From Thalassotalea euphylliae (GTDB lineage: Bacteria; Pseudomonadota; Gammaproteobacteria; Enterobacterales; Alteromonadaceae), in NCBI RefSeq assembly GCF_003390375.1, contig NZ_QUOT01000001.1, positions 744,001 through 808,000 of the forward strand: 64,000 nucleotides of DNA, read 5' to 3'. Positions 36,777 to 45,493 of this stretch are shown here, piece after piece. Made by a program: the position numbers and the translations under genes. The notes beneath the pieces are model-generated. The model saw nothing but the letters and a program-made list of their open reading frames with translations. It was not told where the DNA came from and did not search any database. The stretch's first letter is position 1. Each line of letters begins with the position of its first letter.

Positions 36777-36966
36777 ATTTCGTTATATTTTAGTAAGGTA
36801 AAACTTTGAGAATAAAAAGGTTTGCGAACTAGGAGTAAAGCGCTTTATGTGAGTTTAGAACTTAGATATTGTCGACACTGTGCAATTTCAACATAGCCTA
36901 TTTCCGCTATCGATTGATTTTCGCTTAAGAGGCCGCCATTGATCGTAAAATAGTTATGATAAATAG

Positions 36967-36995
36967 CATGGGAAAAGAGCAAACCTTTTCCCATG
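36967..36995 (-). terminator. Hairpin behind the TonB receptor gene
   Basis: Perfect 11-bp arms (CATGGGAAAAG at 36967-36977, CTTTTCCCATG at 36985-36995). On the minus strand it is followed by CTATTTAT. Likely the end of the receptor transcript. Confidence 0.65.
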
Positions 36996-37023
36996 AAAAG
37001 TACGTTAAGTTTGTTTAACGAAA

Positions 37024-39366
37024 TTAAAACGTCGCTAAGAAACTAATATTGGCTTGTCGCGAACGGCCTAGTTGATGCTGACCATAACTTTCGCTATTGC
37101 CTAGGTTATCTGCGCCAGAAAAGTGCGTTGCGATATAGTCTTTATCAAGCAGGTTACTAACATCAACTCTTATGATGTAGTTATCCCATTCGTAGCTGGC
37201 ATTAGCATTGAGTAACGTTCTGCTGTCGTTCGTTGGATCTGCATCAAGCGCTAACTTTTGAGGTGTTAATGAAACTGCAGGATTCAAGTAGGCAGCGCTT
37301 TCATCGCGATAGTTGGCATTTATACCTGCGCTGAACCCTTCGCCAAAGTCATAAGTAATGGCTACATTAGCCGTCCACTCTGGTGCATCAGCAAATGAAC
37401 GGCCAGCAAGGTCAATCACTTCTCCTGTCGACGGCAATGTGTATTCAAAATCAGTAAACTCAGACTTTGCATAGCCAAGGCCTGCGGTAATGGTTAGCTG
37501 ATCAGTTGGGTAATAGTAAGCTTCTGTTTCAAAGCCTTTAACATTTGATTCGCCCGAGTTGACCGTTTCTCTATCAAATGTTCCTGTTGATAACTGAACA
37601 CTGATCTGTTGATCTGTCCAATCTGTGTAGAAAAAGTTGGTATTCCACATTAAATCACCACCCTGCCACACCGAGCGAATCGATAATTCATAGTTGTCAG
37701 TATATTCTGGGTCGTATGTAAAAAGGCGAGATTGTGCGATATTGGTACCAACACCGCCAGAGCGATAACCGCGTTGGTAAACAAAACTTGCCGTTACATC
37801 TTCACTGGCATGATAACTAACACCAAGTTTAGGTAACCAAGCATCAAAATCAGCTGATGAAGGTGGCTCTACCCCTGAAGCATTCGCAGCTAAACCGTTT
37901 AAGGTATTGTTAATCGCACCAACAACTTGGTTCAATGGTGCTGGCAACACAGCTGGATCGGGCAATGTATTGTTTATTCGGTACAAGGCTGTTGACGCAT
38001 TGCTTTGCTCTTCTTCGTCGTAACGAAGGCCTGCAAGTAGGTCAAACTGATCGTTGATATGCCCAGTTACATCAGCATAAATCGCTATGGTCTCAACTTC
38101 TTGCGCTAAAGTAGACGATAACCCAAGCTTGACCGGGTCAATGTCAGGGTACAATGGTAAAACAGTACCAATAAGCTCAGCTGGTAAGCCAAAACCTCCC
38201 ATCGATGGCGGCGCGCCAAGTAATGTTGCTAATGGCGGTAAGCCGATACTGCTAAAGTGAATAAGGCGCTCACCTGACGCGATATCGTCAACATCGAGTT
38301 TCGAATAATAAGCACCAACCACCGCCTGAACTTCATCAGTTTGGAAGGTAAATCGCAGCTCTTGACTGACAGTCTCGTCATTGCGGGTATATTGCTGATC
38401 GAGCACCAATTGCTCAGCAGTCAAGTCGCCATCCCAGTTATAGCCATATTCAGAATCACTGTAGGTGGTGACTGAGTATACCGACAGCTGATCCGTTAAA
38501 TCCCAAGTCAGCTCTAGGTTGTACAAATCGGTCTCTGTTCTTTGCCAAACAGGAGAGTTTTGCCACGATGTGCGGTCAAATGGGGAACCGCCGTAGTCAT
38601 AGAGCGACCACTGCGGACCATATTCCGTATCCATATTCGATAGCGTTAGCAATGCGGTAAAATCTTCTGCTGGCTGAAATAACAATTTACCGCGCACCGT
38701 TTCTGTGTTTTCGAAATTTGCATCTTCTTTACGAGTAACGTTGTAAATATCGCCATCGTATTGTTTGTCTTCATAACCCAAACGAAATGCCAACATATCG
38801 TCAATTAACGCACCACCACCAGCGACAGCAAACTCTTGCTGACCATGTTCACCCAAGGTTAATTTACCTTTGCCAGACCACTCGTAAGTTGGATCTTGCG
38901 TGCGCATAATTATTGCACCTGCGAGCGCATTTCGACCTTGCAGTGTTGATTGCGGGCCACGGAACACCTCGACTTGCGCTAAGTCCCAAACCGATGTTGT
39001 ACCGCTGCGAAGTAAACGGAAAGGCAAAGGCGCACCATCTAAGTACATGCTAGTTAAATAGCTATTTCCGCCACCAGATACGTTAAAGGCATTAATGCCA
39101 CGCATACTGAAACCTTGGCCGAAGTCACCAGAAATATTTGGCACTACGTTATAAATATCGTTAACCGTATTGATGTTCAAACGCTCGAACTCTTTCGACG
39201 TAACAACGGCAACACTATTAACGGTATCTTTTAGTGAACGATCAATTTTTTGACCCGTAACTACGATTTTTTCAACGTTTTCGCCGAGCAATTCATCGGC
39301 GAATGTAACATGAGAGAATGCGCTACAGGCCAACATTAGGCCCATTGCAACTTTGTTATATTTCAT
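37024..39366 (-). CDS. TonB-dependent receptor, iron-type
   Basis: Outer-membrane receptor of 780 residues. Signal peptide about 1-23 (cut after TFA), TonB box-like EKIVVTGQKIDRS, plug domain with GFSMRGINAFN and VEVFRGPQSTLQGRNALAGAI, then a barrel of about 22 strands with conserved YELSIRSVW near residue 570 and a final ISFLATF. The plug type and the two neighbouring PepSY proteins point to ferric-siderophore or haem-like uptake; the ligand is unknown. The nearest upstream Fur-like site is about 220 bp before the start. Confidence 0.94.
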   Translation of the reverse strand: MKYNKVAMGLMLACSAFSHVTFADELLGENVEKIVVTGQKIDRSLKDTVNSVAVVTSKEFERLNINTVNDIYNVVPNISGDFGQGFSMRGINAFNVSGGGNSYLTSMYLDGAPLPFRLLRSGTTSVWDLAQVEVFRGPQSTLQGRNALAGAIIMRTQDPTYEWSGKGKLTLGEHGQQEFAVAGGGALIDDMLAFRLGYEDKQYDGDIYNVTRKEDANFENTETVRGKLLFQPAEDFTALLTLSNMDTEYGPQWSLYDYGGSPFDRTSWQNSPVWQRTETDLYNLELTWDLTDQLSVYSVTTYSDSEYGYNWDGDLTAEQLVLDQQYTRNDETVSQELRFTFQTDEVQAVVGAYYSKLDVDDIASGERLIHFSSIGLPPLATLLGAPPSMGGFGLPAELIGTVLPLYPDIDPVKLGLSSTLAQEVETIAIYADVTGHINDQFDLLAGLRYDEEEQSNASTALYRINNTLPDPAVLPAPLNQVVGAINNTLNGLAANASGVEPPSSADFDAWLPKLGVSYHASEDVTASFVYQRGYRSGGVGTNIAQSRLFTYDPEYTDNYELSIRSVWQGGDLMWNTNFFYTDWTDQQISVQLSTGTFDRETVNSGESNVKGFETEAYYYPTDQLTITAGLGYAKSEFTDFEYTLPSTGEVIDLAGRSFADAPEWTANVAITYDFGEGFSAGINANYRDESAAYLNPAVSLTPQKLALDADPTNDSRTLLNANASYEWDNYIIRVDVSNLLDKDYIATHFSGADNLGNSESYGQHQLGRSRQANISFLATF

Positions 39367-39870
39367 TATTTTTACTTACTTTTTTACTGATATGGGATGA
39401 AATTAAGCCGCAAGCATAATCATGGCGGCTACGGTAACTAGCCAGTAAAGGAGAGTTAGATGATTTCCTTATCACGGCTATATAGGGTATCCCCTAGCAA
39501 ATGCTTCGTACCTGTACTAATTCAGCAGTTGTTCCCTTAATTCAACTGCCAAACAGACAAGTAGCTCACTCAATCGCACGCTAATGTTAATGATTTGCAT
39601 TTTGATTGTAAATACAATGTAAACACTTTTAATGAATGGAATAAAATTGTAGCTAAACAAGCAAGCACATCACTTAATATTGATGAATGTAAATAAATCG
39701 ATTGGTTTGAATTGGGTTGGGTTGAGCTGTGCAAAGAGAATAAAGAAAAGGAAATAAAGCCAGATAAGTGCATCTAGTAATCGGCGACACAAACAATGTG
39801 CCGCATTGAGTTCTGCTAAAAAAGTTCTATCTGTAACGAGCAAGGCACCGAGCGTTCAACACGCAAAGAA
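39367..39870. other. Intergenic region TonB receptor / second PepSY gene
   Basis: 504 bp between two minus-strand genes. It contains the Fur-like site at 39586-39604. A 67-codon frame at 39570-39773 is low-complexity and not credible. No other feature is recognised. Confidence 0.5.
39586..39604. promoter_or_regulatory. Weak Fur-box-like site upstream of the TonB receptor
   Basis: GTTAATGATTTGCATTTTG matches about 12 of 19 Fur consensus positions, with the AATGAT half well kept. It lies about 220 bp upstream of the receptor start. Confidence 0.4.
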
Positions 39871-41076
39871 TTATTCATTAACAAAGCCACCGAACAATAA
39901 CACTGTGATCACTAGGCAGATTGTTATTGCTGTTAATGAAAACCACTTTCCCCATGTCATAGTGCGAGTTGCAGCTAACCAAATCTTGCGGCGCACTTTA
40001 GGCTCATGCTTTCCAACTCTGGCGATACGCATACCGTAAATATACGTACCTGTAATCGCTAATGTGCTGAGTACAATGCCAAACACAAAATACACTAGTT
40101 TAGATGGTAAACCTGCAAACGTACCAAAATGCAAGGGGTCTGCTGCCTCGGAGATGCGGGCATGTATTGATAAGTCTTCCCCTTTATTTTTCACTAACAG
40201 CTGACCTGATATGGGATCAAAGCTAAGCATATTGGCGCGAACTCTGACGAGTAATGCTTCCCCATGCCCTTGCAATTGCACGCCATTGCCATTGCGCTGT
40301 GGAAAAAAAACGCGCTCTACAGCTAACTCTGGGTATAAGGTTTTGGCACTTGCCATCATCCCGGAAAACACTGCCACAGAAGGCAACACTTTAGCATCTA
40401 GTGCTTGTTCAGATAACGCTTTACCGCGGTCGGGATATTGCGCGCGCAGCCCCCACACTTCAACAAAGTACCAAATACCCGTAATGGCAATCACAGCGAT
40501 AAACCAAATACTCCAAACACCAGTCAAGCGATGAACATCTGCCCAGAACAACTTGCGATGACCACGCCGTGGCATTCGGAAAAAACCTGTCCACCATTTG
40601 CGATAAACCACCAAACTGGTTATTAATGCAATTGCCAATAAAAAGCCCAATGCGCCGACTATAGTCACGCCAACTTTAGTGGGAACCATTAAGTGGCGAT
40701 GGCTCATTCGGAAAAAACGCTGCCAGTTATACCAGCGTCCATCACCTAAGTACTCACCAGTAGTCGGATGAAAAAACATGCGATGCCTGATCTTGTCTTG
40801 GCTAATAAACACTACTTCAGCAGCAAACCATGGGTCAATTGGCGCACGAATATGTAACAAGTGTTTATTGGGCTGCTCTGTTATCGCTGATTGATAGATT
40901 TTCGTCCATTCCAATGTTTTTACAGTGTCGGAGTCAACACGCATTGCAGGATTAGTTAGCCAATAGAGCTCGTGTGAAAGCACCGCCAAGGTACCCGTAA
41001 CTAACGTAAAACTTAATAAAACTGAGAGTTTAAAACCGATCCAACTGTGCACTTTAAACCACTGTGCTCTGCTCAA
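39871..41076 (-). CDS. PepSY domain membrane protein (iron-regulated)
   Basis: A 401-residue inner-membrane protein with the four-helix PepSY_TM plan. It starts FKVHSWIGFKLSVLLSFTLV, has a periplasmic PepSY-like segment with the MSHRHLMVPTKVG helix edge, FWADVHRLTGVWSIWF and a late PLHFGTFAGLP. Paired His residues in these helices could bind haem or metal. Relatives are linked to siderophore-iron reduction. A good Fur-box-like site lies 81 bp upstream, stronger than that of the TonB receptor. Confidence 0.87.
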   Translation of the reverse strand: MSRAQWFKVHSWIGFKLSVLLSFTLVTGTLAVLSHELYWLTNPAMRVDSDTVKTLEWTKIYQSAITEQPNKHLLHIRAPIDPWFAAEVVFISQDKIRHRMFFHPTTGEYLGDGRWYNWQRFFRMSHRHLMVPTKVGVTIVGALGFLLAIALITSLVVYRKWWTGFFRMPRRGHRKLFWADVHRLTGVWSIWFIAVIAITGIWYFVEVWGLRAQYPDRGKALSEQALDAKVLPSVAVFSGMMASAKTLYPELAVERVFFPQRNGNGVQLQGHGEALLVRVRANMLSFDPISGQLLVKNKGEDLSIHARISEAADPLHFGTFAGLPSKLVYFVFGIVLSTLAITGTYIYGMRIARVGKHEPKVRRKIWLAATRTMTWGKWFSLTAITICLVITVLLFGGFVNE

Positions 41077-41157
41077 TTGAAGCTCCCTACTTGGATATAA
41101 GAAAAATACGAGAAATGAAGAAAGGCGATTATTCTAGTGGCGCGATAAAATACAATC

Positions 41158-41176
41158 AATAATGATTATTATTTTT
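41158..41176. promoter_or_regulatory. Fur-box-like site
   Basis: AATAATGATTATTATTTTT matches about 14 of 19 positions of the Fur consensus. It lies between the divergent PepSY gene (start 41076) and the ABC1 kinase gene (41325). Confidence 0.6.
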
Positions 41177-41324
41177 ATATGCTTTTATATAAATTAACTT
41201 TGCGTCTTAACTCTGTATCTGAAAGTGTGACTAACAATTTTTTGTTAACGCAAGCAAGATCACTTCTTAATGCTAAACCGTATAAAACGGTAAATTTCAT
41301 CGTGTAATTTAGAGAAAGTTTTAT

Positions 41325-42692
41325 ATGTCGAACCATAGGTCACCGAATAATTCATTGTTAACTTCTTCCGGCAAATCAAATGCTAAAAAAGTACCGACGT
41401 CACGTTTTTCCAGATTAGCGGCAATTGGCGGCTTAGTAGCGAAAGTTGTAACGAATACGGTTATAGACGGCACAAAACAGTGGGCACAGGGCGAATCAAC
41501 CTCAATGAAAAGCTTGGTATTGCACCCTAAAAATATTGCATTACTGGCGGATAAATTAGCGCAAATGCGCGGCGCCGCAATGAAACTTGGCCAGTTATTG
41601 TCAATGGATGCCGGCGATCTGTTGCCACCAGAGTTAAGTCAATTACTAGACAGACTTCGCGCCGATGCCAAAGCAATGCCACATAAACAACTCTTATCGG
41701 TATTAAAGGCGAATTGGGGAGACAATTGGCTTGATAATTTTAGTCATTTTGAGCTTCAGCCCTTTGCCTCAGCCTCAATTGGCCAGGTCCATCTCGCGTA
41801 TTTGGAAAATGGCCAAAAGCTGGCAGTAAAAGTGCAGTATCCTGGTGTTGCAAAAGCGATTGAGAGTGACGTGGATAATGTCGCGACTTTGCTTAAACTT
41901 TCTGGTTTATTGCCTGAGCATATTCAAATTGATGGCCTGATTGCAGAAGCTAAAAAGCAGCTTTTAGTTGAAGCAGATTATCGACAAGAAGCGAGTTTTA
42001 TCGGCCGTTATAAAACCCACTTAAAAAGCGAACCGTTTTGTCTGCCCGAAGTATTTAACCCGCTCAGCACCAGCTCTATTCTGTCGATGAACTTTATTGA
42101 AGGTGTGTCGATTGATAAATTGGGCAACGCACCACAAGCTGCGAGAGATAAAGCGGTTGAGCAATTGATTGACTTGTTCTTTCGCGAATTATTTGATTTT
42201 AGCTTGATGCAAACAGATCCCAACTTCGCTAACTTTTTATACCAAGAAGATACCCAACAAATTGCTTTATTGGACTTTGGGGCAACACGAAATATACCCA
42301 CGCATATTAGCCAAGGGTATTTATCACTCATTAATGCGGCGATGCAAGGTAATGAATCGCAAATGATCGCATCAGCTAAGCAGCTTGGCTTTTTTACAGA
42401 TGACATTAGTGCAGACTACCTTGCACAAATTTTGACGATTTTTAAGCTCGCCAGCGAGCCACTAACTTGCGATAACAGCTATGACTTTGCCAATAGCAAT
42501 TTAGCGCAACGTATTAAAACACAAGGGATGAATATTCAACGACAGCAAGATCAGTGGCATACCCCACCCGTTGACGCCATTTTCATTCATCGCAAATTGG
42601 CAGGCATTTATTTACTGGCGGCGAAACTCGGCGCCAAAGTAAATGTTAAAGCACTGTTTATGCCTTATTCCAAACTTGCCACCAATGCTTAA
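41325..42692 (+). CDS. ABC1/AarF-family atypical kinase (UbiB-like)
   Basis: A 455-residue protein of the ADCK/UbiB family. It shows the family's KxGQ motif (MKLGQLLSMD), the Ala-rich loop FASASIGQVHLA replacing a usual P-loop, the Lys of LAVKVQYPGV, and a catalytic-like MQTDPNFANFLY plus LLDFGATR (DFG-like). Such proteins support ubiquinone or isoprenoid lipid metabolism, probably through ATPase activity. No C-terminal TM helix typical of UbiB is clear, so it is a paralog rather than UbiB itself. Single gene, divergent from the PepSY gene. Confidence 0.9.
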   Translation: MSNHRSPNNSLLTSSGKSNAKKVPTSRFSRLAAIGGLVAKVVTNTVIDGTKQWAQGESTSMKSLVLHPKNIALLADKLAQMRGAAMKLGQLLSMDAGDLLPPELSQLLDRLRADAKAMPHKQLLSVLKANWGDNWLDNFSHFELQPFASASIGQVHLAYLENGQKLAVKVQYPGVAKAIESDVDNVATLLKLSGLLPEHIQIDGLIAEAKKQLLVEADYRQEASFIGRYKTHLKSEPFCLPEVFNPLSTSSILSMNFIEGVSIDKLGNAPQAARDKAVEQLIDLFFRELFDFSLMQTDPNFANFLYQEDTQQIALLDFGATRNIPTHISQGYLSLINAAMQGNESQMIASAKQLGFFTDDISADYLAQILTIFKLASEPLTCDNSYDFANSNLAQRIKTQGMNIQRQQDQWHTPPVDAIFIHRKLAGIYLLAAKLGAKVNVKALFMPYSKLATNA

Positions 42693-42713
42693 ATAGATAC
42701 ATCTGCGCACATT

Positions 42714-42803
42714 ACCTTTGAGTAAAGTATCTTTGCATAAATTACCTTTGCTTAAAGTACCTTTCCGTAAAGTATTTATGTGTAAAGTATCATTGCGTAA
42801 GGC
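42714..42803. repeat. Six-copy 15-bp tandem repeat
   Basis: Six contiguous 15-bp units at 42714, 42729, 42744, 42759, 42774 and 42789, consensus near ACCTTTGCGTAAAGT, with two to five changes per unit. They fill the gap behind the ABC1 kinase gene. The unit length is a multiple of three, so the reverse frame reads as imperfect five-residue repeats, but I do not think it is translated. Confidence 0.85.
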
Positions 42804-42811
42804 AATAAAAA

Positions 42812-42848
42812 GCCCACTCTGCATAAGCGCGTAGTGGGCAATTTTATT
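42812..42848. terminator. Bidirectional terminator between ABC1 kinase and fasciclin genes
   Basis: GCCCACT (42812-42818) pairs with AGTGGGC (42833-42839), with A-rich sequence before and T-rich sequence after. It suits both convergent genes. Confidence 0.65.
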
Positions 42849-42959
42849 GTTTTTCATTTTAGCGGCGAGATGCAACAGAGGATGAAGTATTATCTTATCT
42901 TGCTTCTACTACATTATTACCAGTGATTTCATCCTCATTCTATTTGCATATGTGTTTGT

Positions 42960-43493
42960 CTAGTGGTGTCTCGCCACTGTCGCTTTGTCACTTGGAATAA
43001 TCACGTTGTCGATAACGTGAATCACACCGTTTGATGCTTTAATATCCGTTTTGATAACTTTGGCGTTATCAACCATCACTTTGCCGTTCATCGCAGTAAT
43101 GTCGATGCTTGAGCCCTGTACCGTTTTTGCTGCGTCAATATTCACTACTTGCTTGGCGTAAAATTTACTTGGCACAACGTGATAGGTCAGAATTGCTATC
43201 AGTTTGTCTTTGTTTTCTGGCTTAAGTAGGCTTTCTACTGTTCCAGCTGGTAATTTCGCAAACGCTTCATTTGTAGGTGCAAAAACCGTGTAAGGGCCTT
43301 TGCCTTTGAGTGTGTCAACCAACCCTGCAGCTTTGACTGCCGCGACAAGCGTGGTGAAGCTTTGATTTGATGCAGCAACATCAACAATATCTTTGTTTTT
43401 CTTGTAGCCATAGCCACCTGCAGAGACCGCAAATGCAGAAAGTAACATGACAACAGATACAGCTTTAACCCAAATTTTTTGTAACGTGATCAT
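42960..43493 (-). CDS. Secreted fasciclin-domain protein
   Basis: About 177 residues from the ATG at 43493, which follows GGGAAATCACA. The signal peptide ends near AVSAGG. A single FAS1 domain follows, with VDVAASNQSFTTLVAAVKAA, the H1 box GPYTVFAPTNEAFAKLP and the H2-like NGVIHVIDNVIIP. Such proteins mediate adhesion or act in the envelope. The open frame continues to 43640, but those 49 residues are basic and precede the signal peptide, so they are not used. Confidence 0.9.
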   Translation of the reverse strand: MITLQKIWVKAVSVVMLLSAFAVSAGGYGYKKNKDIVDVAASNQSFTTLVAAVKAAGLVDTLKGKGPYTVFAPTNEAFAKLPAGTVESLLKPENKDKLIAILTYHVVPSKFYAKQVVNIDAAKTVQGSSIDITAMNGKVMVDNAKVIKTDIKASNGVIHVIDNVIIPSDKATVARHH

Positions 43494-43693
43494 TGTGATT
43501 TCCCGTTGATTAAATAATTTCGTTTCGACAAATTGTTTTAACAACAAAGAACTCTTCCCTCGCCCTTTGTTGTTGCCGCTGCGGTTATTCATGTTTACGG
43601 GCTTGCCTTTGCCAAAGATTACTTTTTTATCTTGCCCCACAAACTATTTGCCGTAACAAATTATTTCTGAATGCCATATCAATATTGCTGCAA

Positions 43694-44284
43694 TTATTGC
43701 TGTGCAGTTTGCTCATTGTTAACAATAACATCACGCAGATCATTAAGCGCATCAACAGCAAAACCTCTATCGTAGAAATAGAGAATTTCATTATTGCGAC
43801 CCAACAGAATAACCCGCGCATTATTTGGGTTTTCAGTACCTGTAAGTTGGGTAATTTTTTCAGCCTCTTGATAAACGGTGATCACCCCACCCCACAATTA
43901 TTTCGGAATTCCTTTACGCATACCGTTATTGATAAAGGTTTCAAACATGCGCGGTAACATGCCTTTGATGGTGGGTAGTTCGTAAACCGTTACTGGCGTT
44001 TGTGTCATATCAAGACCAATGAGCCAGCGATCAATATCAAACTGTGAATCTTGCACATAGCCAATTAATAGCAGGCGATGCTCGCCGGTTAAGTCGTGCG
44101 GCATTAACACTTGCTCTTGGTTTAAGTTCTCTCCAGTAACGGTAGGAAAAGTTTCATTAATCGGTGTTCGATTGGCAATAGGTGAAGAGCAGGCACTTAG
44201 CAAAGTAACTAACGTAATACCAAGCGCAAGAACATAGCGTTTAGAAGCAGCGATGGATGGTGAAGTTATCGAGCGATTTATCAT
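43694..44284 (-). pseudogene. Lipoprotein gene interrupted by an in-frame TAA
   Basis: Two consecutive open segments lie in one frame: 44284-43898 (128 residues, ending GMRKGIPK) and 43897-43694 (about 67 residues, LWGGVITVYQEAEKI to NNEQTAQQ), split only by TAA at 43898-43900. Together they would make a lipoprotein of about 196 residues with lipobox LLSACSS and a thioredoxin-like C-terminal half (NARVILLGRNNEILYFYDRGF). The second half has no start signal, only TTG after the stop. A single-base change (for example CAA or GAA to TAA) explains it. The domain function is not known. Readthrough or sequencing error are alternatives. Confidence 0.75.
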
Positions 44285-44563
44285 TTTGTTATCCTAAATA
44301 ATTCAATTTATTAGGATTACGTAAGCATTGTTGAAAGTGATTAAGTGTTAAAATTGATTAGGCGCAAAAACTGATTAATGATTACTAGAGGTAAAATAGT
44401 CAGGCCACTAATCAAGCACTAAACACCGTAAGAACAAATCTTTACAGCCTACTTCAACGTACCCTCTAACACTTAATATTAGTGTACACACTGACGGTAA
44501 CCTAAAGCAGTGACGTATGACCAGATAACACGACCTAAGACGACTAAAGAGAGGGCAACTGAT

Positions 44564-44746
44564 ATGTTTTCTATTTTTAAACGCGACCCGATTAAAAAGC
44601 TGACTAAGCAGCACGCAATCAAACTTGAACAAGCCATGCATGCGCAGCGCAATGGCGACATTAAATCATACGCCATGCTAACCGCAGAGGCAGAGCAAAT
44701 CGCGAATGAAATAAAAACATTAGAACAAGAAAAGCAGCCAGCCTAA
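44564..44746 (+). CDS. Small DUF6435-like protein
   Basis: A 60-residue soluble protein starting MFSIFKRDPIKKLTKQH, then YxxKLEQAMHAQRNGDIKSY-type helices and an acidic Glu/Lys-rich tail. This matches the short DUF6435 family of unknown function found in marine gammaproteobacteria. The ATG at 44564 has AGAGAGGG ahead of it and is preferred to the upstream ATG at 44510. Confidence 0.75.
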   Translation: MFSIFKRDPIKKLTKQHAIKLEQAMHAQRNGDIKSYAMLTAEAEQIANEIKTLEQEKQPA

Positions 44747-44858
44747 TCGAAAAATCAGCGCACAAAACTGGTAAAAGCGAACGACTCAACTAAGAACGAC
44801 CAAACTCAGCTAATACAGCTGAGCATTGCAAAATGCAACGACCACAAAGTTCGATGTT

Positions 44859-45242
44859 TTATGGTCTATCGTCATAACTTTTACGGGCACTATAAACATC
44901 TTGCAGGTGGTCATTTGCCCAAGACACAAGCCCCCATGCCGGTTTAGCAATTCCTCTACCTAAGTCGGTTAACTCATAAACCACTTTCACTGGCACCTCA
45001 GGGTAAACGGTTCGCTCAACAAATCCATCACGCTCTAAATCGCGCAGTGTTTGTGTCAGCATGCGCTGTGAAATACCTTCAATACGAGATTTCAGCGAAT
45101 TGAAGCGATCTGGCCCGTCCACCAAGCTAAAAATAATTAATAATGACCACTTATCACCAATATGAGCAACTACATTTCGGATAGGACAATGTTCGTCTTG
45201 CACAAAGACTCGGCGATCTTGTTGTTTTGTTTTTGCATTCAT
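44859..45242 (-). CDS. HxlR-family transcriptional regulator
   Basis: A 127-residue winged-helix regulator. It has the family's N-terminal Cys in EHCPIRNVV, then IGDKWSLLIIFSL, RFNSLKSRIEGISQRMLTQT (recognition helix), LRDLERDGFVER and the wing VVYELTDLG. Some relatives sense quinones or aldehydes through this Cys. It is divergent from the alpha/beta hydrolase gene and probably controls it. A perfect palindrome at 45388-45403 in the shared spacer is a candidate operator. Confidence 0.92.
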   Translation of the reverse strand: MNAKTKQQDRRVFVQDEHCPIRNVVAHIGDKWSLLIIFSLVDGPDRFNSLKSRIEGISQRMLTQTLRDLERDGFVERTVYPEVPVKVVYELTDLGRGIAKPAWGLVSWANDHLQDVYSARKSYDDRP

Positions 45243-45387
45243 TCATTTTTTCCTATTATTTGCTAAGACTTTCGTTTCCTTTCTAACTCACGACTATTGC
45301 TGTATTTATCTTTTTGCTTTTCTTAAGCCTGCTAGCCTGCAAATCCATAATTTGCTAACTAATTCACCCACCACAGCCAGTGATACG

Positions 45388-45403
45388 GTTACCAAAAGGT
45401 AAC
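45388..45403. promoter_or_regulatory. Candidate operator palindrome
   Basis: GTTACC-AAAA-GGTAAC, a perfect 6-4-6 inverted repeat in the spacer between the HxlR gene and the hydrolase gene. A TATAAT hexamer follows at 45437-45442, upstream of the hydrolase. Confidence 0.5.
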
Positions 45404-45493
45404 TAGCGAAGCTAAAACTGCCTTCTTGTTAGCCAATATAATTTATCGTACCTTAGTATACAACAGTAACCAACACCAAATATGGAAACTATT

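Larger units (their letters stand above)
36695..37023. other. Intergenic region between small membrane protein and TonB receptor
   Basis: 329 bp holding the Fur-box-like site at 36758-36776 and the hairpin at 36967-36995 behind the TonB receptor gene. No gene is seen. Confidence 0.55.

Noticed and set aside
39570..39773. 67-codon minus-strand frame rich in Ser and Leu
   Set aside because: Low-complexity, no ribosome binding site, and it overlaps the Fur-like site.
42612..42875. 87-codon minus-strand frame with pentapeptide-like repeats
   Set aside because: It overlaps the ABC1 kinase gene end and owes its repeats to the 15-bp DNA repeat. No start signal is visible.
43898..43900. Recoding of the internal stop in the lipoprotein gene as selenocysteine
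   Set aside because: The codon is TAA, not TGA, and no SECIS-like hairpin was noticed after it.
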